Positions 46,601 to 58,679 of a stretch of DNA of 64,000 bases are shown here, in pieces. Positions within the stretch are counted from its first letter, which is position 1. The number at the start of each line of letters is the position of its first letter. Both the position numbers and the translations under genes were made by a program. The notes under the pieces were generated by a model, which did not search any database, was not told the origin of the DNA, and saw only the letters and a program-made list of their open reading frames with translations. The stretch is from Vitis vinifera (lineage: Eukaryota; Streptophyta; Magnoliopsida; Vitales; Vitaceae): the NCBI RefSeq assembly GCF_030704535.1, contig NC_081822.1, positions 12,951,001 to 13,015,000 on the forward strand. Direction: 5' to 3'.

Positions 46601-49600
46601 AGGTACACAGTAAGAAAAACCAACTTTAGTCATGACTCGTGACTGGGATGAAACCATTGATAAACTCACATCCAGTACATCATTAAAATTATAGCAAGAC
46701 AAATACACAGACACACACATGGGAGTATCAGATGGTCCAGATCATTGGATAATTTCAAATTTGAAGATAAACAAGGAGAGACCCGATGTATCAGACCCAT
46801 CATACATTCAGCCCCAATATTTTTTATTTGAATCCAGCATATAGAAGAATTAAAAAGCATACTAAATCCCATGTCCAAGTCATTGGACTAACTTTTTTTA
46901 TCAGAAAGCGGTTGTGATATTCCAAATGAAGATCCATTGAGTGCTTTTTTCCATTCTAGATAGCTGATAGGTCCCATGGTCAAAAGATAAAAAATTTAAG
47001 ATTTAAAATTTTAAAAAATAGATAAATAAATAAATAAATAAAAACAACAACAACAAACTGCAGAAGGAACTAGGAGCCCCAAGCTTGAAACCAAAGCTGA
47101 TGTGGGAAGAAAGATGGGATACAATACAACTTCTGACAAATAAAAGATATGACCTTAATCACCAACTTCCATTAAGAAAAGAAAAATGTAAGTGATGCCT
47201 TGCATCTACACCTTAAACAAGGTCAGTACAATGAACTGAAACAAAACAAAACATCTGTTCCTAAAATGGAAAGTTGATTTTCACAATGCTAACTGCTATT
47301 CAATATGCTGTTTCCTCCAGGATGTACTAAATGTAAAATGAAAGCAAATGTTAAAACTCCTTATAGATTCCAATAGTGCAAAGAATTTTAGAAAATACCT
47401 TTCCACTGGCTGTCACACGTTCACCATTGTTTAACTTGATGTATTTTTTACCTCTCTGCACCAAAACAGTTGCACAAAGTTAAAAAGAAAATGATTTAAA
47501 AATATAGCAGCAAGACATCAATATTTGACTGTTTCAAGTACCTTATCCCAATGATATACAGACTTCTGCTTCTGCAAACCCGAACTATCATCTGCAACTA
47601 GATCCAGAACAGCAGCTTCCAATCTATAGATATAGACAGGTATCAGTAGATACCTAACAGTAACAAAAACAGGAGTGCATCCTATAATCTTGCACACAAT
47701 CAGCTACATCACTCAATAAGGACTTCAAACAATGAAGTAAAAGCATGAAAATTTTCTGCTTTCTTTTCCTTTGTGTATGTGTGGTGGGTTGGGCTCGGTG
47801 GATTTGTTCTAATATAGCAAAATTCTCTCACCAAAACAATCTATAGGCAAGTGTGATGCAATTGGATGAAGACAAAGTGATAACCCTTCACATGTGGAAG
47901 ATAAATAGCCAATACAAGTTTTTACACATTCAACCATTGAGTGACCTCTGCTCAACAAATTTTCCCAACAAGCCTCTTTCAGTTGAGTCTTGACTTTTTC
48001 ATAAAATAATCTCATACATACTGTATTTCTATGACAAACAAAAAATAATCCCATACATACACCTCATTCAGAACCTACTCTGTCTAAAGGGGAAAGAGTT
48101 CAGGACTACTGTTTCATCATAAAGTTGTATAGCAGTTAAGTTAGAGTTCTCATGTACTTCTCATCCACTTTTCTTTTTTAATATTCTGTTTTTATTACCC
48201 AAAAATTTGGAGAAAAGAGGAGAGAGATACCTGCCCATCCCTGTCAGCTGTCAAATTTATCATAAGAACATCAACAGAAAGAAAAAGGTATAGACAAGTT
48301 GGATGAGCAAATGGTGACTGAGTTCTGAAAGACAAATGTTTACAATTTCTTTTATCATTTTTAACGTGCTTCTACTTGAATAAAATAACTCTCTAATCTC
48401 ACCTTATTCAATGTTTAATTTTGCAGCCATAGGGTACGTTATCTTAATTTATGTAAATCCATCAAAAGAATCAAAACCACAATCATTGAAATGCAAAAAG
48501 AGTTCAAATGCACAAATACATATCTTTACCTGCTCGACCCAAAACCTTCATTAGCTCTTACTGAGAGTCCTGCCTCTGCATGCTGAGATTAATACCCAAT
48601 ATAAGTTAAAAGTCATAGCCAAGTTTTAATAATGTTAAAAGCGAATCTCAAACAGTAACTGCACCACAGAAGCACAGAAAAGTGCTTGCAAAATGAAACT
48701 TTGCAGCATGCAACCACAATAAGGAACATACATGATCAATTTGGCAGGATAATTAACATCAGATGGCATTAAAGACAGGGAACCTACGCGATTCGTTGGC
48801 ACTGAACTTATAAAGTACTCCTCATCCTTGAAGGTCTTTGCCTTTCTTTTAGAACTTGAGCCTCCTAACATCCAAGGAAAAACATCAATGTTAGTTATCC
48901 AAAAAAGGACAGTAGTGCTTACTCAAAAATCAAGTTTTCAAATGTAAAAGGACCAATATATATATATATCAATGACTTCATTTTCTTTTCTTACCAATAT
49001 GTTACTGATGGGGGAAAGTCTTTTAAAGTCTATTCAAGAAGGAAAGGGAAGACATAAATAAACTTTAAGTAGGATTGATATTAGTTGGAATTAAATTAGA
49101 ATTAGTATTAATTGAAATTAAATTAGGATTAGAATTTGTTGGAGTCAAATTAGGATTAACTAGATAGGTTATAAGATAATTAGAATTAGAGTCACAATAA
49201 GTTATTAGAATCTTAGTAGACTTTGGATTCCTTAGAAAAACCTATAAATAAGGCTAATCGATGTAAATCAAAGTAATGAATTGATTGATATTAATAATAT
49301 TTTTTTTTTTTTTTTATTGCAAGTGTTGCAATCCTCAATGGTGAGACTCTAAGGTTTTCATCTTTTATTTGTCGTATATTCTTTCTCTTTATTTTTTTTT
49401 TCTCTACCATAAACTTTATTCCTTATTCCTCTCCTTACACTCTAAAAAAAATAAAATCCCTAACCCACCTATTTGAATGTAGGCAACCATCCTAGGTCAT
49501 CCTACATCTACTTTTCCTTTTTCTTCTGCCTCTTCATTTCAAAAGACTTCTGTTGTGTCCTTTTTTGTCTTTCTTGGCTCTTAGTGATGAAATTCATTTC

Positions 49601-52600
49601 TTATTGGACACAAAAATAAAAAATAAGAAGATAGAACTAGGATAAGCAAAAAGTCTTTGGAAATACTAATTTCCAGGAGGAGAAGCAACTTCACAAATTT
49701 TTTCAGGAAGTAATCAACCATCTATTTCTTCAATGGAACTTACTTCACTGACAGAAATATAGCACAACTCAAATAGGAAGAAGTAAATAGCCAATCATCA
49801 TAAGTGAACTAACATAAAGAATGGTGCACAAAGTAATAGCTGACAACCTAAGAATCCAAGATTCAAACCCTTGATATCTATTGGACTAGATAGTAAGATA
49901 TCCGGCCGCATCACACACAAAAACTATAAACAACACTACAAACAACGGTTAATGAAGTGTGGGACTCTAGCTTTGGTCAAGGAGGTTGGAACCTCAGTTT
50001 TTCTAGAGATTTTAATGATTGGGAGTTGGATTTGATAGGGGAGTTGCTGATTGTGTTGAGGGATTGTAGGGTATCTTCAGAGGAGGATTCAGTTTTTTGG
50101 AAAGGTGGGGGAAGAGGTATTTTTGGGGTTAAGGACGCTTACATTCTGCTGGTCGCTCCCAATGACTTAGCTTTCCCGAAGAAGAACATTTGGGTGGATA
50201 AGGCTCCAACCAAAGCTGTTTTTTTTGCTTGGGAGGCCACTTGGGGGAAGATTCTCACCTTGGATAGGCTCCAAAAATGGGGATGGCAGCTCCCCAATCG
50301 TTGTTTTTTGTGTGGTTGTGAAGAAGAAACTGCAAATCATATTCTTTTACACTGTAGAGTGGTCAGGGTTCTCTAGGAGATCATTCTCGCCTTGTTTGAG
50401 GTTTTGTGGGTGTTCCCAGAGACAGTTAAAGAGGTGTTGTTCAGTTGGAATGACTCTTTTGTGGGGAAAAAAAGGAAAAAGATTTGGAATTCCACCCCGT
50501 TGTGTATTTTTTGGACAGTCTGGAAGGAGAGGAATAGGTTAGCTTTTAAGGGGGGGGGGGGGGTCTTTAGCTATTCAGAAGCTCAAAAACTCTTTTGTTT
50601 ATAATCTGTGGAGTTGGGCTCGGGTGTACATTGGTGAGGAGTCCTTGTTTCTCTTAGGCTTTTTGGAGTGGCTAGCATCCACTTAAGGGCTGGTGGGGTT
50701 GTTTTTTTTTGTTTAGGCTACTGTGTATACTCCTTGTATGCTTTGTGGCTTTTTTCCGCTTTAAATCTATTGCTTGCTTATTTATCAAAAAAAAAAAACA
50801 TTAGGAATTGCCCAGTTGAGTCACCCTCTCTGGATGAGTTACCTTGATGCAGAAAAATTGAAAATTTGAGAAGAAAGAAGCTAAGCGAACAACATTCTTC
50901 CAGGTATGTTTATCATATCTCATCCTCACTGGGCATCTATCCCTAATTCCAGGTATGTCTATCATATGTGTGTGTTGGGGGGTATGGGGTTGGGGTTTGG
51001 TTGCCAATGGGGGAACATATTAACCAAGTAGTAGAACAGAAGCTAAGCCAACAACATTCTTTGAAGGTTTTAACAGCCAACCCCATAATCCCCCTTTAGT
51101 TGATTTTTTCTGAGTTCCATTGGATAATCTTGGAATTCACTATTTGAGATCATTCCTACAAGCGCATGCATTAAAGTAGTCAACAGTATCAAATGTCAAA
51201 TCTTGTTTCTTAGCCCTGGATTATGGATATCTACAATATCAAAAGTTTTGGTGGACAGCAGTAGCTACTGTATGAAAGAAGTTGATTTGTATTACATAAC
51301 TCCAAAGTTCAGAAAATAAGGGGCATCTAACTCTTCTGAACTATGATCAGTGGTCCTCTACGACAAAATATCAGCTTCCTATGTCATTCGATCAATGAAT
51401 CCAAGATAAAGATGAAACAAGAATGTGTAACATGTCCAGAAGTTTATACATCTAGTAAGCAACTATCGTGGACCACGAAGGATTTCGTTAATCCAGTTAA
51501 TAACAATGAACAATCCCTTCTATCAACATGTCACTCCATCCCCACTAGCAGCCCATCAAAAGGGCCACTAGGAAGCCAAAAATCTCCCCTTTACTTGTAT
51601 TAAACCTATTGCAAGGTAAAGAAAAGTTGAACAAGATGCTACCACATGAAACCGTCAAAATGCCACTATCCAACTGACACAAATCAACTGTAATCAAATA
51701 ACATCTGTCCAAGTCAAATGCCATTACCAAATGCCAAGCCCATCTGAGAATTCAAGGGGGAGGATGGGGATTTATAATGTGCCTAACCTCTACCTTTTTT
51801 GCATGAAGTGGCTGCACAAAAAGTCAAACCCATACATTCCTGCTACTACAACTGATAAAGAAAATGTCCCCACCAAACCTAGTACAAAAATATAGTCAGA
51901 AAACTCTCATCATTATTCTCTGGATCAAGACCTACTAAAGAAAGTTTTACTGTATATTAGAATAAAAGTTACACAGAGAAAATGCCCTATTTCAAGAGTA
52001 TTTAATGGAGCATTGAAAGAAATTATAGAAAGAATGGAGAGAGAGAGAGAGAGAGAGAGAGATCAAACTAGAGTAACAGAAGAAAAATAAACAGTGGCCA
52101 AGAAAATAACCTTTTTTCTCCTTATCCTTTGGATAAGCCATTTCAGGTTCGACTTCCTGCATCTAGAACCAAAAGATTCATAAGAAACAGCTGACAAGCC
52201 ACCAAATATAACTGAAAGCAAACAGTGTCTCATTTTTATCCTAAGTTTTGGAGACAAGTTTTATGTAGACATGCATGGTCCATGATTCTTACCTATCCAA
52301 ATCAGATAAATCCACATAACCCAAGTCTTACAAAAAAGTGATTTGTTGATTGCCCTATCTCAATGACTGAAAACGGTTTGGCCAACCATATAGGTTAGTA
52401 AAGCTTGGCAATTATCTAGTCAATGATATTGCCAAAAATATTTGGTTGCTTGCATCATCAGTAAATGTAATTGATTGGGCACCTACAAACTTGAAAGAAT
52501 GTGAAAGCAACCAGACATATCAAGCTATTACCTACCCATGAATTTTCAGTCCTGTATAGTTTCTGGGACAAGTCTGGACACGGGTACTTCATGCCCACCC

Positions 52601-55600
52601 CAACGAATTTGGCCTGATTATGCTTGCCTAATGTTAGGTTTTTTATTTTCATTTTTTATGATTAGACTATAGTGGCCTTCACTTAAAGAGAAAAGCTAAC
52701 TTTCCCATTTTAAGAGGAAAATAGCCTTTTTCCCAGTCTCAATCTATATATACTTAGATGGATAGAGAGATATACACATGGATGGGCGTATGTCTCATGC
52801 TTTCTTAGATGCAAATTTTTTATATGCATGACATACTCCACTGAGATATCTACCTTTGCCACATGATCACTAGAGCGTTGCTGTTGTACCAAATTAATGA
52901 CCTTTTCATGAATAGCCCTCTTCTTTTTCATCACATCAACAGCAGGACCCTGCAATTAAGCCACAAACTCAATGTGAATGAAATTTAAAGGAAAAATAAA
53001 CCTCAAAATTACTGTATATTGGCATTCCTCTGAATTACTTGGTATGCCAAGTGGATGTACACACACACACACACAAACATAATAGCATATATTTGGAAAC
53101 AGCATTACATAAAAAGAAGAACAAGAACAATCAATAAAAAAAAACATGAATTGGTTGATGAATACAACAACAAATGGCAAGCACTTGGTTCCCATTATAT
53201 TCTTTTAATATAGTTACCATTCTTCTAACCAGTGGGAGAGGAAGGATGAACAGAAAACTTTGGAAGGTACTGAAATCAGGATTCACTTGTCTAGGCAATA
53301 AATTAACTAAATAAAAAAGACGGCACCTCAACATAGGGAATGCAATTACTCCAATAAAATTCAGGACTGAGACACGTTATAACTAAAAAGGGTTCCATGT
53401 GGTTTCTAGAGGATTAAGGATGTGATATTGGTTGTTTCCAGGATAGGCCATCAAAGAAAACAATTCAATCTGAACATGAATGCCATAGTAGAAATGCAAG
53501 CTAGTTAGTTGAAGCATGAAAGTAGCCATGAAATTCCAGTTGGGGCCCAAAGGAAAGACAGATAAAAAAAAATGCAGAAATTTCATGTTAAGTTAGTAAA
53601 CTATAATTTTCCAATTGTTAGAAATAGTTCTACTTCAAATATTAAAATATTTAAAGAACATCCACAAATTAGTTTTAAATTTTACCTAAAGAAAAGCTTG
53701 GCACCTATGTTTATCTCATAACATTTCCTTCACCAAGACTTCTCTGCAGCTAGTTATTTTCCTTGCGAAAGGGGAAAGAAAAAAACATTCTGTTTTCTCA
53801 CACAATGATCAACTTGCATGCCAAAAAAAAAGTCTCAAAGTGAAGATGAATGCTTTCTAGGAATGCCTATGAACCATACTAATCAAACTTCTACCGCATA
53901 CTGTTGCTAAAATTTTATGGTCACATCATTCAGCTCCTTGGTATGATTGTCTAACAAACTATTGCTATTTGCTAACTTAAATTACTTAAATCACAAATGC
54001 AGTATAACTTCAGTAGGAGAGAGAGAATCTTCATTCATATTGACTGCACAATACCCATATGAAAATATTCCAAGGAAGGATTTGGAAAGGAAATTGCAAC
54101 TAATAATTGAAAAATCATAATAAACAAATTTATGTACATTAACATGACCGTGTCTGTATCAAGCTTGATTTACAGTATAAAAGTTGTTTGATAAATAAAA
54201 ATGAAGGCAAAGCAAGGGGTTGACTAAGGAGACATATTTTAATGGAACTGAATAAACTCCAGCTTTTATGATAGCTAGCAAGTTTAAAATATACAAACAT
54301 AGCAAGGATTAAAGATGAAGAAATCTGATCAGCAATAGCAAGAAACCAAAGAAAATGATAAGCCATGTACAAGAATATTGAAGAAAAATGAAACCAAGGA
54401 AAATGAATTTTTTTCCACAGTATGTTGAGGGGCTTATCAATTAAATATAAATGCTGGCACAAATTAACAAGAGCAGAAATTTACTTGGAAATTCTTTGAT
54501 TTAGCAGCTTCACCTTCAGCTTCCAAAATGGTTTGCTTTGGTCTATAGTATAAATCAGCAACTGAACAGTTAATAATTTGCAACTCTAAATTTCATGAAT
54601 AATACAGATTAAACTAACCATTTCTAGGAACATATTTAAAATTAATACAATTAATTTATTTTAGCACCCACCTGAAAGCTTTCAAGCGCTCAGAAAAAGC
54701 CAGTGCCATTAATTCACCACCTCCTAGTACATTTTTGAAAATTGGATGCAACCCTTCACGGGGTAGATCTTTTGCTCTTCTAATGGACTCCCTAGAAGGT
54801 GAAGGTTTTGTCTTTGAATACAAGCGAAATGCATTTGTACAGGTTTTCTGCAAAGAAGCCAGTTCAGCAGATGAATCAACAAGTTCCCGAACCCTGTCTG
54901 AAACAAGATCTATAACTGTCTGGGGGAGCCGCCCATAAACAGTTCCTCCATTTGCAACTATTTGATCAATTTTGGACATTACTTCATCTGGATCTTGCAA
55001 AACCTCCTCCTCAGTGGGAGCAGCTCTAATAGGTTTTGAGAGGAAGAGATGAAGATCTAAAAGGTAAGGCATATCCTCAGATGTCACAAAAGAAAATGCA
55101 GTACCAGTCCGACCAGCCCTTGCAGCTCGCCCTACTCGATGGACAAAAATTTTAGGTTTTGGTGGAAAGTCCCAATTAACAACATTATCGAGCAATGGGA
55201 TGTCAATGCCCCTAGCTGCAACATCTGTCACAATTAGCAACATGGTCTTTCTTGATCTAAACCTTGATATATGAATCTTGCGAGCATCTTGGTCCATATC
55301 ACCATAACATACAGAAGCCTCAATGCCCTCTTCTCTAAAAAGGACATTAAGGAACTCCACATGATGCTTTGTGGAAACAAATATTAATGTCTGCTGATCA
55401 GAACTGATTTGTTCCCTTATCAAATACAGCAAGGCAGCAAGTTTTTCTTCGTGTCGTAAGGTGAAAAAGTTAACCTTCAAGTCAGGGCTAATCTTAGTAT
55501 CCAAATCAAGACGCACAAGTTGAGGGTCCTGTAGACCAGCCTTGGCAAATTCTGCAAGAGCACTTGGTAAGGTAGCACTAAAAAGCAAGGTCTGACGATT

Positions 55601-56974
55601 ATCACTCAGCTGGGCAAGGATTTTATGCAACTGCTCAGCAAAACCCATGCCAAATAGACAATCAGCTTCATCAAACACCACGTATTCCACTGTGCGCAAT
55701 GACATGTCATCAACCTCAGACAAATGGTGCATGAGCCTACCAGGAGTTGCAATTATAATATCGGGATTCTGTGCCAATTCTTCAAACTGGCTTTCCATAC
55801 TATCACCACCAACAAGTAAACTAATGCGAACATCTGCATCAAACAAAGAAGGTTTTTAAAACTGACTAAACACAAATTTGATCTTATCGATTGATTTAAG
55901 AATTTGAGAGGATAAATATTTGTGAAGAACTCACCATCTTAGGAAATTATAACAGATGGTGATACATTAGCTAAGGCCACAAGGCAATTGGGAATGGCAG
56001 AACCTTGAAATCATGCTAAAAGTCCATAAGTTAATAGTTAATTCTTTCACCTCGAGAGTATATGCACTTTGCTAATAACAATTCTGTGGTTCTTAAAGGT
56101 GGTGGGAATGAAATTTGGAGATGGAAATGACAATCTGTTTTATTTACATTCTCAAATTACATGTCTCAATAGTTGCACATTCTTCAATTGTAGCTATCAG
56201 TGGACTCACAATGTCATTATAAGCTACATCATCTATAATATTAGCTACAGTTTTCTCTATGTTCCGTTTTCTGACAAGAATAAACAAGTACGCATTCTGC
56301 CAAAATCATATTTTCAAATGCAGGGTATCGACAATTGTCTTAACACTGCTCAGAAACAGTCCCTACCACTGCTAATAACAAAAACAACAATAACAACAAT
56401 AATAATACTTTCCAAAATGGTTAGTATCACTGATTCAACAAATCACCACAATTTTGATAACATTTTAAGAAAGCGTCCATTAAACTTAACCTAAATATGT
56501 TATTTAGCCTAACTGGCATGAACATGGAAAGAATGTTCTTTCTTTTCGCCAGTTCTCTCAGTAACCAAACAAAGACAATAACCAAATAAATAAAAACTGA
56601 CCGGTGTATCGAGCGAGTTCCTTGGTGAACTTCAAAGTCTGAAGCGCCAGGTCCCTAGTAGGAGAGAGAATGAGAGCCCTAACGCCGGTCTGAGGGACGT
56701 GTTGCTTCAAGCGCTCAAGCATCGGAATGAGGAAGGCGGCGGTTTTTCCGGAACCAGTACGGGCCATGGCAACAACGTCGCAGCCAGAGAGAATGAGGGG
56801 CATGGTCTTGCGCTGAATGGGAGTGGGGACTCGGTAGCCCTTGCGCTTGATGGCCCTGTAGACATTGGGACTCAGCCCTAGAGACTCGAATCCCCCTGAC
56901 CTAGCTTTCTTCTTCTGCTTCTCCCTTCGCTTCAACTCCGCTTTGGAGCTCACGTGAAGATTCAACACCGCCAT
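40606..56974 (-). CDS. RH29: DEAD-box ATP-dependent RNA helicase RH29 (Dbp10 family; eleven exons, 784 aa)
   Basis: Yeast Dbp10 and its DDX54/RH29 relatives act in the nucleolus in 60S ribosome assembly. Exons in coding order: 56602-56974, 54672-55833, 54485-54542, 52854-52949, 52111-52156, 48788-48864, 48530-48582, 47542-47623, 47399-47455, 46422-46557 and 40606-40820. All phases close. Helicase motifs: Q motif about 28-54, ARTGSGKT 71-78, PTRDLA 105-110, TPGR 154-157, DEAD 179-182, SAT 210-212, TDVAARGID about 327-335, [11 protein letters not shown] 356-366. A Dbp10-type C-terminal region follows (VYHWDK...KYIKLNNG), and then a Lys/Arg/Gly-rich tail. Arabidopsis RH29 is a little longer, with a larger Gly-rich tail. 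The last intron (40821-46421) is 90% retrotransposon. Despite this, exon 11 remains open and conserved, so the gene appears intact. Confidence 0.95.
41017..41184 (-). repeat. 3' LTR of the young Copia element (168 bp)
   Basis: It differs from the other LTR at one base: AACAAGG here against ACCAAGG at the other end. It contains a GA-dinucleotide run and a TATATATATA stretch that, on the element's strand, is the likely core promoter. Confidence 0.95.
41185..41197 (-). other. Polypurine tract of the young Copia element
   Basis: On the element's strand the sequence TTGAGGGGGAG lies directly before the 3' LTR, the expected primer site for plus-strand DNA synthesis. Confidence 0.85.
41192..45239 (-). 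pseudogene. Gag-pol of the young Copia element, broken by one stop and one frameshift
   Basis: The frame starts at 45239 and runs to a TGA at 41192-41194. Landmarks: Gag from 45239; a zinc knuckle [14 protein letters not shown] near 44510; protease [10 protein letters not shown] near 44275; an integrase core ([25 protein letters not shown]) near 43760-43440; reverse transcriptase with YVDDIVITG near 42135; RNase H/CDN near 41430. A premature TGA at 44928-44930, about 103 codons in, separates the first part of Gag from the rest. A run of four T (plus strand, 42527-42530) carries an extra base and shifts the frame just inside reverse transcriptase. Nothing else interrupts the frame, so these are recent lesions. 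Confidence 0.93.
45240..45908 (-). other. GC-rich untranslated leader of the young Copia element
   Basis: Between the primer-binding site and the gag ATG are about 670 bases that are much richer in G+C than anything nearby. Two internal repeat patterns stand out: a pair of about 40-base units beginning TTCAGAT/CTCAGAT (about 45291-45365), and several TCGCCGGAAA or ACCGGAAAG units (45724-45870). No coding function is evident. A long plus-strand ORF here is a by-product of base composition. Confidence 0.7.
45909..45921 (-). other. Primer-binding site of the young Copia element
   Basis: On the element's strand the 13 bases after the 5' LTR read TGGTATCAGAGCC, complementary to the 3' end of plant initiator Met-tRNA, the usual Copia primer. 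Confidence 0.93.
45922..46089 (-). repeat. 5' LTR of the young Copia element (168 bp)
   Basis: It is the partner of 41017-41184 with one substitution. It is followed by the 5-base target duplicate GACTC at 46090-46094. Confidence 0.95.
49006..49440 (+). mobile_element. Probable solo LTR in an RH29 intron
   Basis: The block starts TGATGGGGG and contains a promoter-like CCTATAAATAAGG (about 49242) followed by a T run and a GTTGCAATCCTCAATGG segment, a layout typical of plant LTRs. Several GAATTAAATTAGGATTAG-type direct repeats precede the TATA element. The right boundary and target duplication are uncertain. No internal retrotransposon coding sequence follows, so a solo LTR is the best reading. 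Confidence 0.4.
49940..50801 (+). mobile_element. 5'-truncated LINE (3' end of the reverse-transcriptase ORF plus tail)
   Basis: A plus-strand frame (49957-50376) reads a plant LINE C-terminal region, including [10 protein letters not shown], then the reverse-transcriptase zinc-binding domain with [18 protein letters not shown]. Continuation frames follow with shifts. The piece ends in TTATTTATC and an A run at 50787-50798, the 3' end of an L1-type LINE. A G homopolymer of 14 bases at 50550-50563 interrupts the coding text. The catalytic YxDD core of reverse transcriptase is absent. It is inserted antisense to RH29, in the intron between exons 5 and 6. Confidence 0.8.
52037..52062. repeat. 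(GA)n microsatellite
   Basis: A 26-base GA run lies in an RH29 intron, about 50 bases beyond the 3' splice end of exon 5 in plus coordinates. Confidence 0.9.
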
Positions 56975-57038
56975 GAGAGAACCCTGGGAGTTTTTCAGAG
57001 GAAGACGACCAAGCGAGAAGCCTCCTTCCCTTGTGTTT

Positions 57039-57045
57039 TAGGGTT
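57039..57045 (-). promoter_or_regulatory. Telo-box (AACCCTA) in the RH29 5' region
   Basis: On the minus strand AACCCTA lies about 65 bases upstream of the RH29 start. Telo-boxes are enriched near starts of plant ribosomal-protein and ribosome-biogenesis genes and are bound by TRB and Pur-alpha-type factors. This suits a nucleolar helicase gene. A single 7-base motif can occur by chance. Confidence 0.5.
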
Positions 57046-57059
57046 AATGAAAACAAGGG

Positions 57060-58300
57060 AATTATTAAAGTTACCTTGCTGTTAACTAACTTTCACGGAC
57101 CAATAGAAGTTTCACACGTCTAAAAATTGAATTGCCATTTTAAGTAAAGAATTAGTTGCCAATTATAGGTTGCTGGGATTAATTAATTTGAATATTTTAT
57201 CATCTCAATTCCAAGCCCACAAGTCCTAACTTTTAGCATACAAATTTGGATCTTAAGTTTGTGTCATACCATTTTTTTTATTTTTTTTTATTTTTTATTT
57301 TTATCTTTATCAATTTTTATAGTAGTAATTTTTAGCCCAGGTATTACGTTTTAGCTTATGGCCCTTTAGCACCTATAGTTTAATTAAAAGAAAAGTACTC
57401 GTCTAGAGCTTAAAATTTTAGGTCAAAATCATCCTTTATCAAAAAAAATGTGAGTTATAAAGTTATTGTTTAAAATTATTAATTTAAAAAATATGACTTC
57501 TATTAAAATTAGAAACAGTAATTTCAAAATACATCTTTCAAATATGTATTAAAATTTCAAATTTGAGACGTGAATTCTAAATTTATACCAAAATTAGCTT
57601 TTAATAAATTTTTGAAAAAAGTTTAAGGTAAAATACATGCAAAGAATAATATCATTTTAAATATTTGTTTAAAAAAGAATTCTTCCTTATCATGACTTAT
57701 AAAATAACTGCAACAAAAAGAAAAAAGCATTAAGAGACTGTCCTGACCCAACCCTAGACCTACTCCGAGTGAGTATGATGGTACATTCTAAATTTAAAAT
57801 TGCACTTATTTATACTAATTTTTCATACAATAATATCTTCAAAGGATGGTTTTAAGATCGCGATATTTTTTAGAACAAAAATCTATTTAAAAAACTTAAA
57901 ATATTTTTAACTTATTTTTACATATTTTCAATTTTTTTTTTTTTAATTTTAGTGTTTTATTTTTAACTATTCTTCATAAAACAAGAGAAAATAATGAAAA
58001 ATATTGTAAAAAAAAAATTATTGTAAAAAAATAGTTTTAATGTTTTATTTTCATTCATTCTTAATGAAACAAGAGAAAACAATTGAAAATTATCTTCAAA
58101 AAACACCATGTTTTCATAATGGATTCTCAAAAACAATTCCCAAACATGCTCTTTAACATCTCAATTTATTTCCAGTATTCTTAATAACATGAACTTGATC
58201 ACTGGTTTATTATGATGACAAAGGGCTTTTCTTTTCTTTGGGTTTATGTCTTCCTTATAATAAACCAAGGATCAAGCTAAACCCTAAGCTACTGCATATC
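57060..58300. other. AT-rich intergenic DNA between RH29 and the PP2C gene
   Basis: No gene was found. The first part is the RH29 promoter. The stretch at about 57860-58160 has A/T-rich text ending in AACAATTCCCAAACATGCTC, the sort of terminus seen in MITEs. The right part blends into the PP2C 3' UTR. Confidence 0.5.
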
Positions 58301-58679
58301 ACAAGGGCGGCATTCAGTCCTGAAAGGAGATTTGGGGATGTCAAATACCCAAATGCACAACAGTTGGTTTATACAGTTATGAGGATGTGTTGATAACAAA
58401 CCAGTAAACCAAGCTTGCATTTTCAGAGCAGATTAGAATTATATGGATGCAACAAAGCCAATAATCACGACACAGACTAAGGCCCTTAGTAGGACCCATA
58501 ACTTGGACAACTCAACTGTTATACTAACTTCAAGCAAATATTGCAGAAATGAGAACTTTCCCCATTCTCCAGCCCCTTACCTGCCAAAATCAAAAGGCCA
58601 ACACCAATTACAACACTATTCAATCTTCAACTTGGTAGAAGCATGACCATGACAGACTCATCCAAACCTCGACATGTTC

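Noticed and set aside
48231..48240. Possible 10-base microexon (GGATGGGCAG flanked by AG and GT) in RH29
   Set aside because: Exon 7 (48530-48582) joins exon 8 (47542-47623) in frame without it and gives the conserved R-L-E-A-A-V-L-D-L junction; adding 10 bases would shift the frame.
52710..52955. 81-codon minus ORF as an independent gene
   Set aside because: Its first 32 codons are RH29 exon 4; the rest is read-through into the intron after the donor at 52853.
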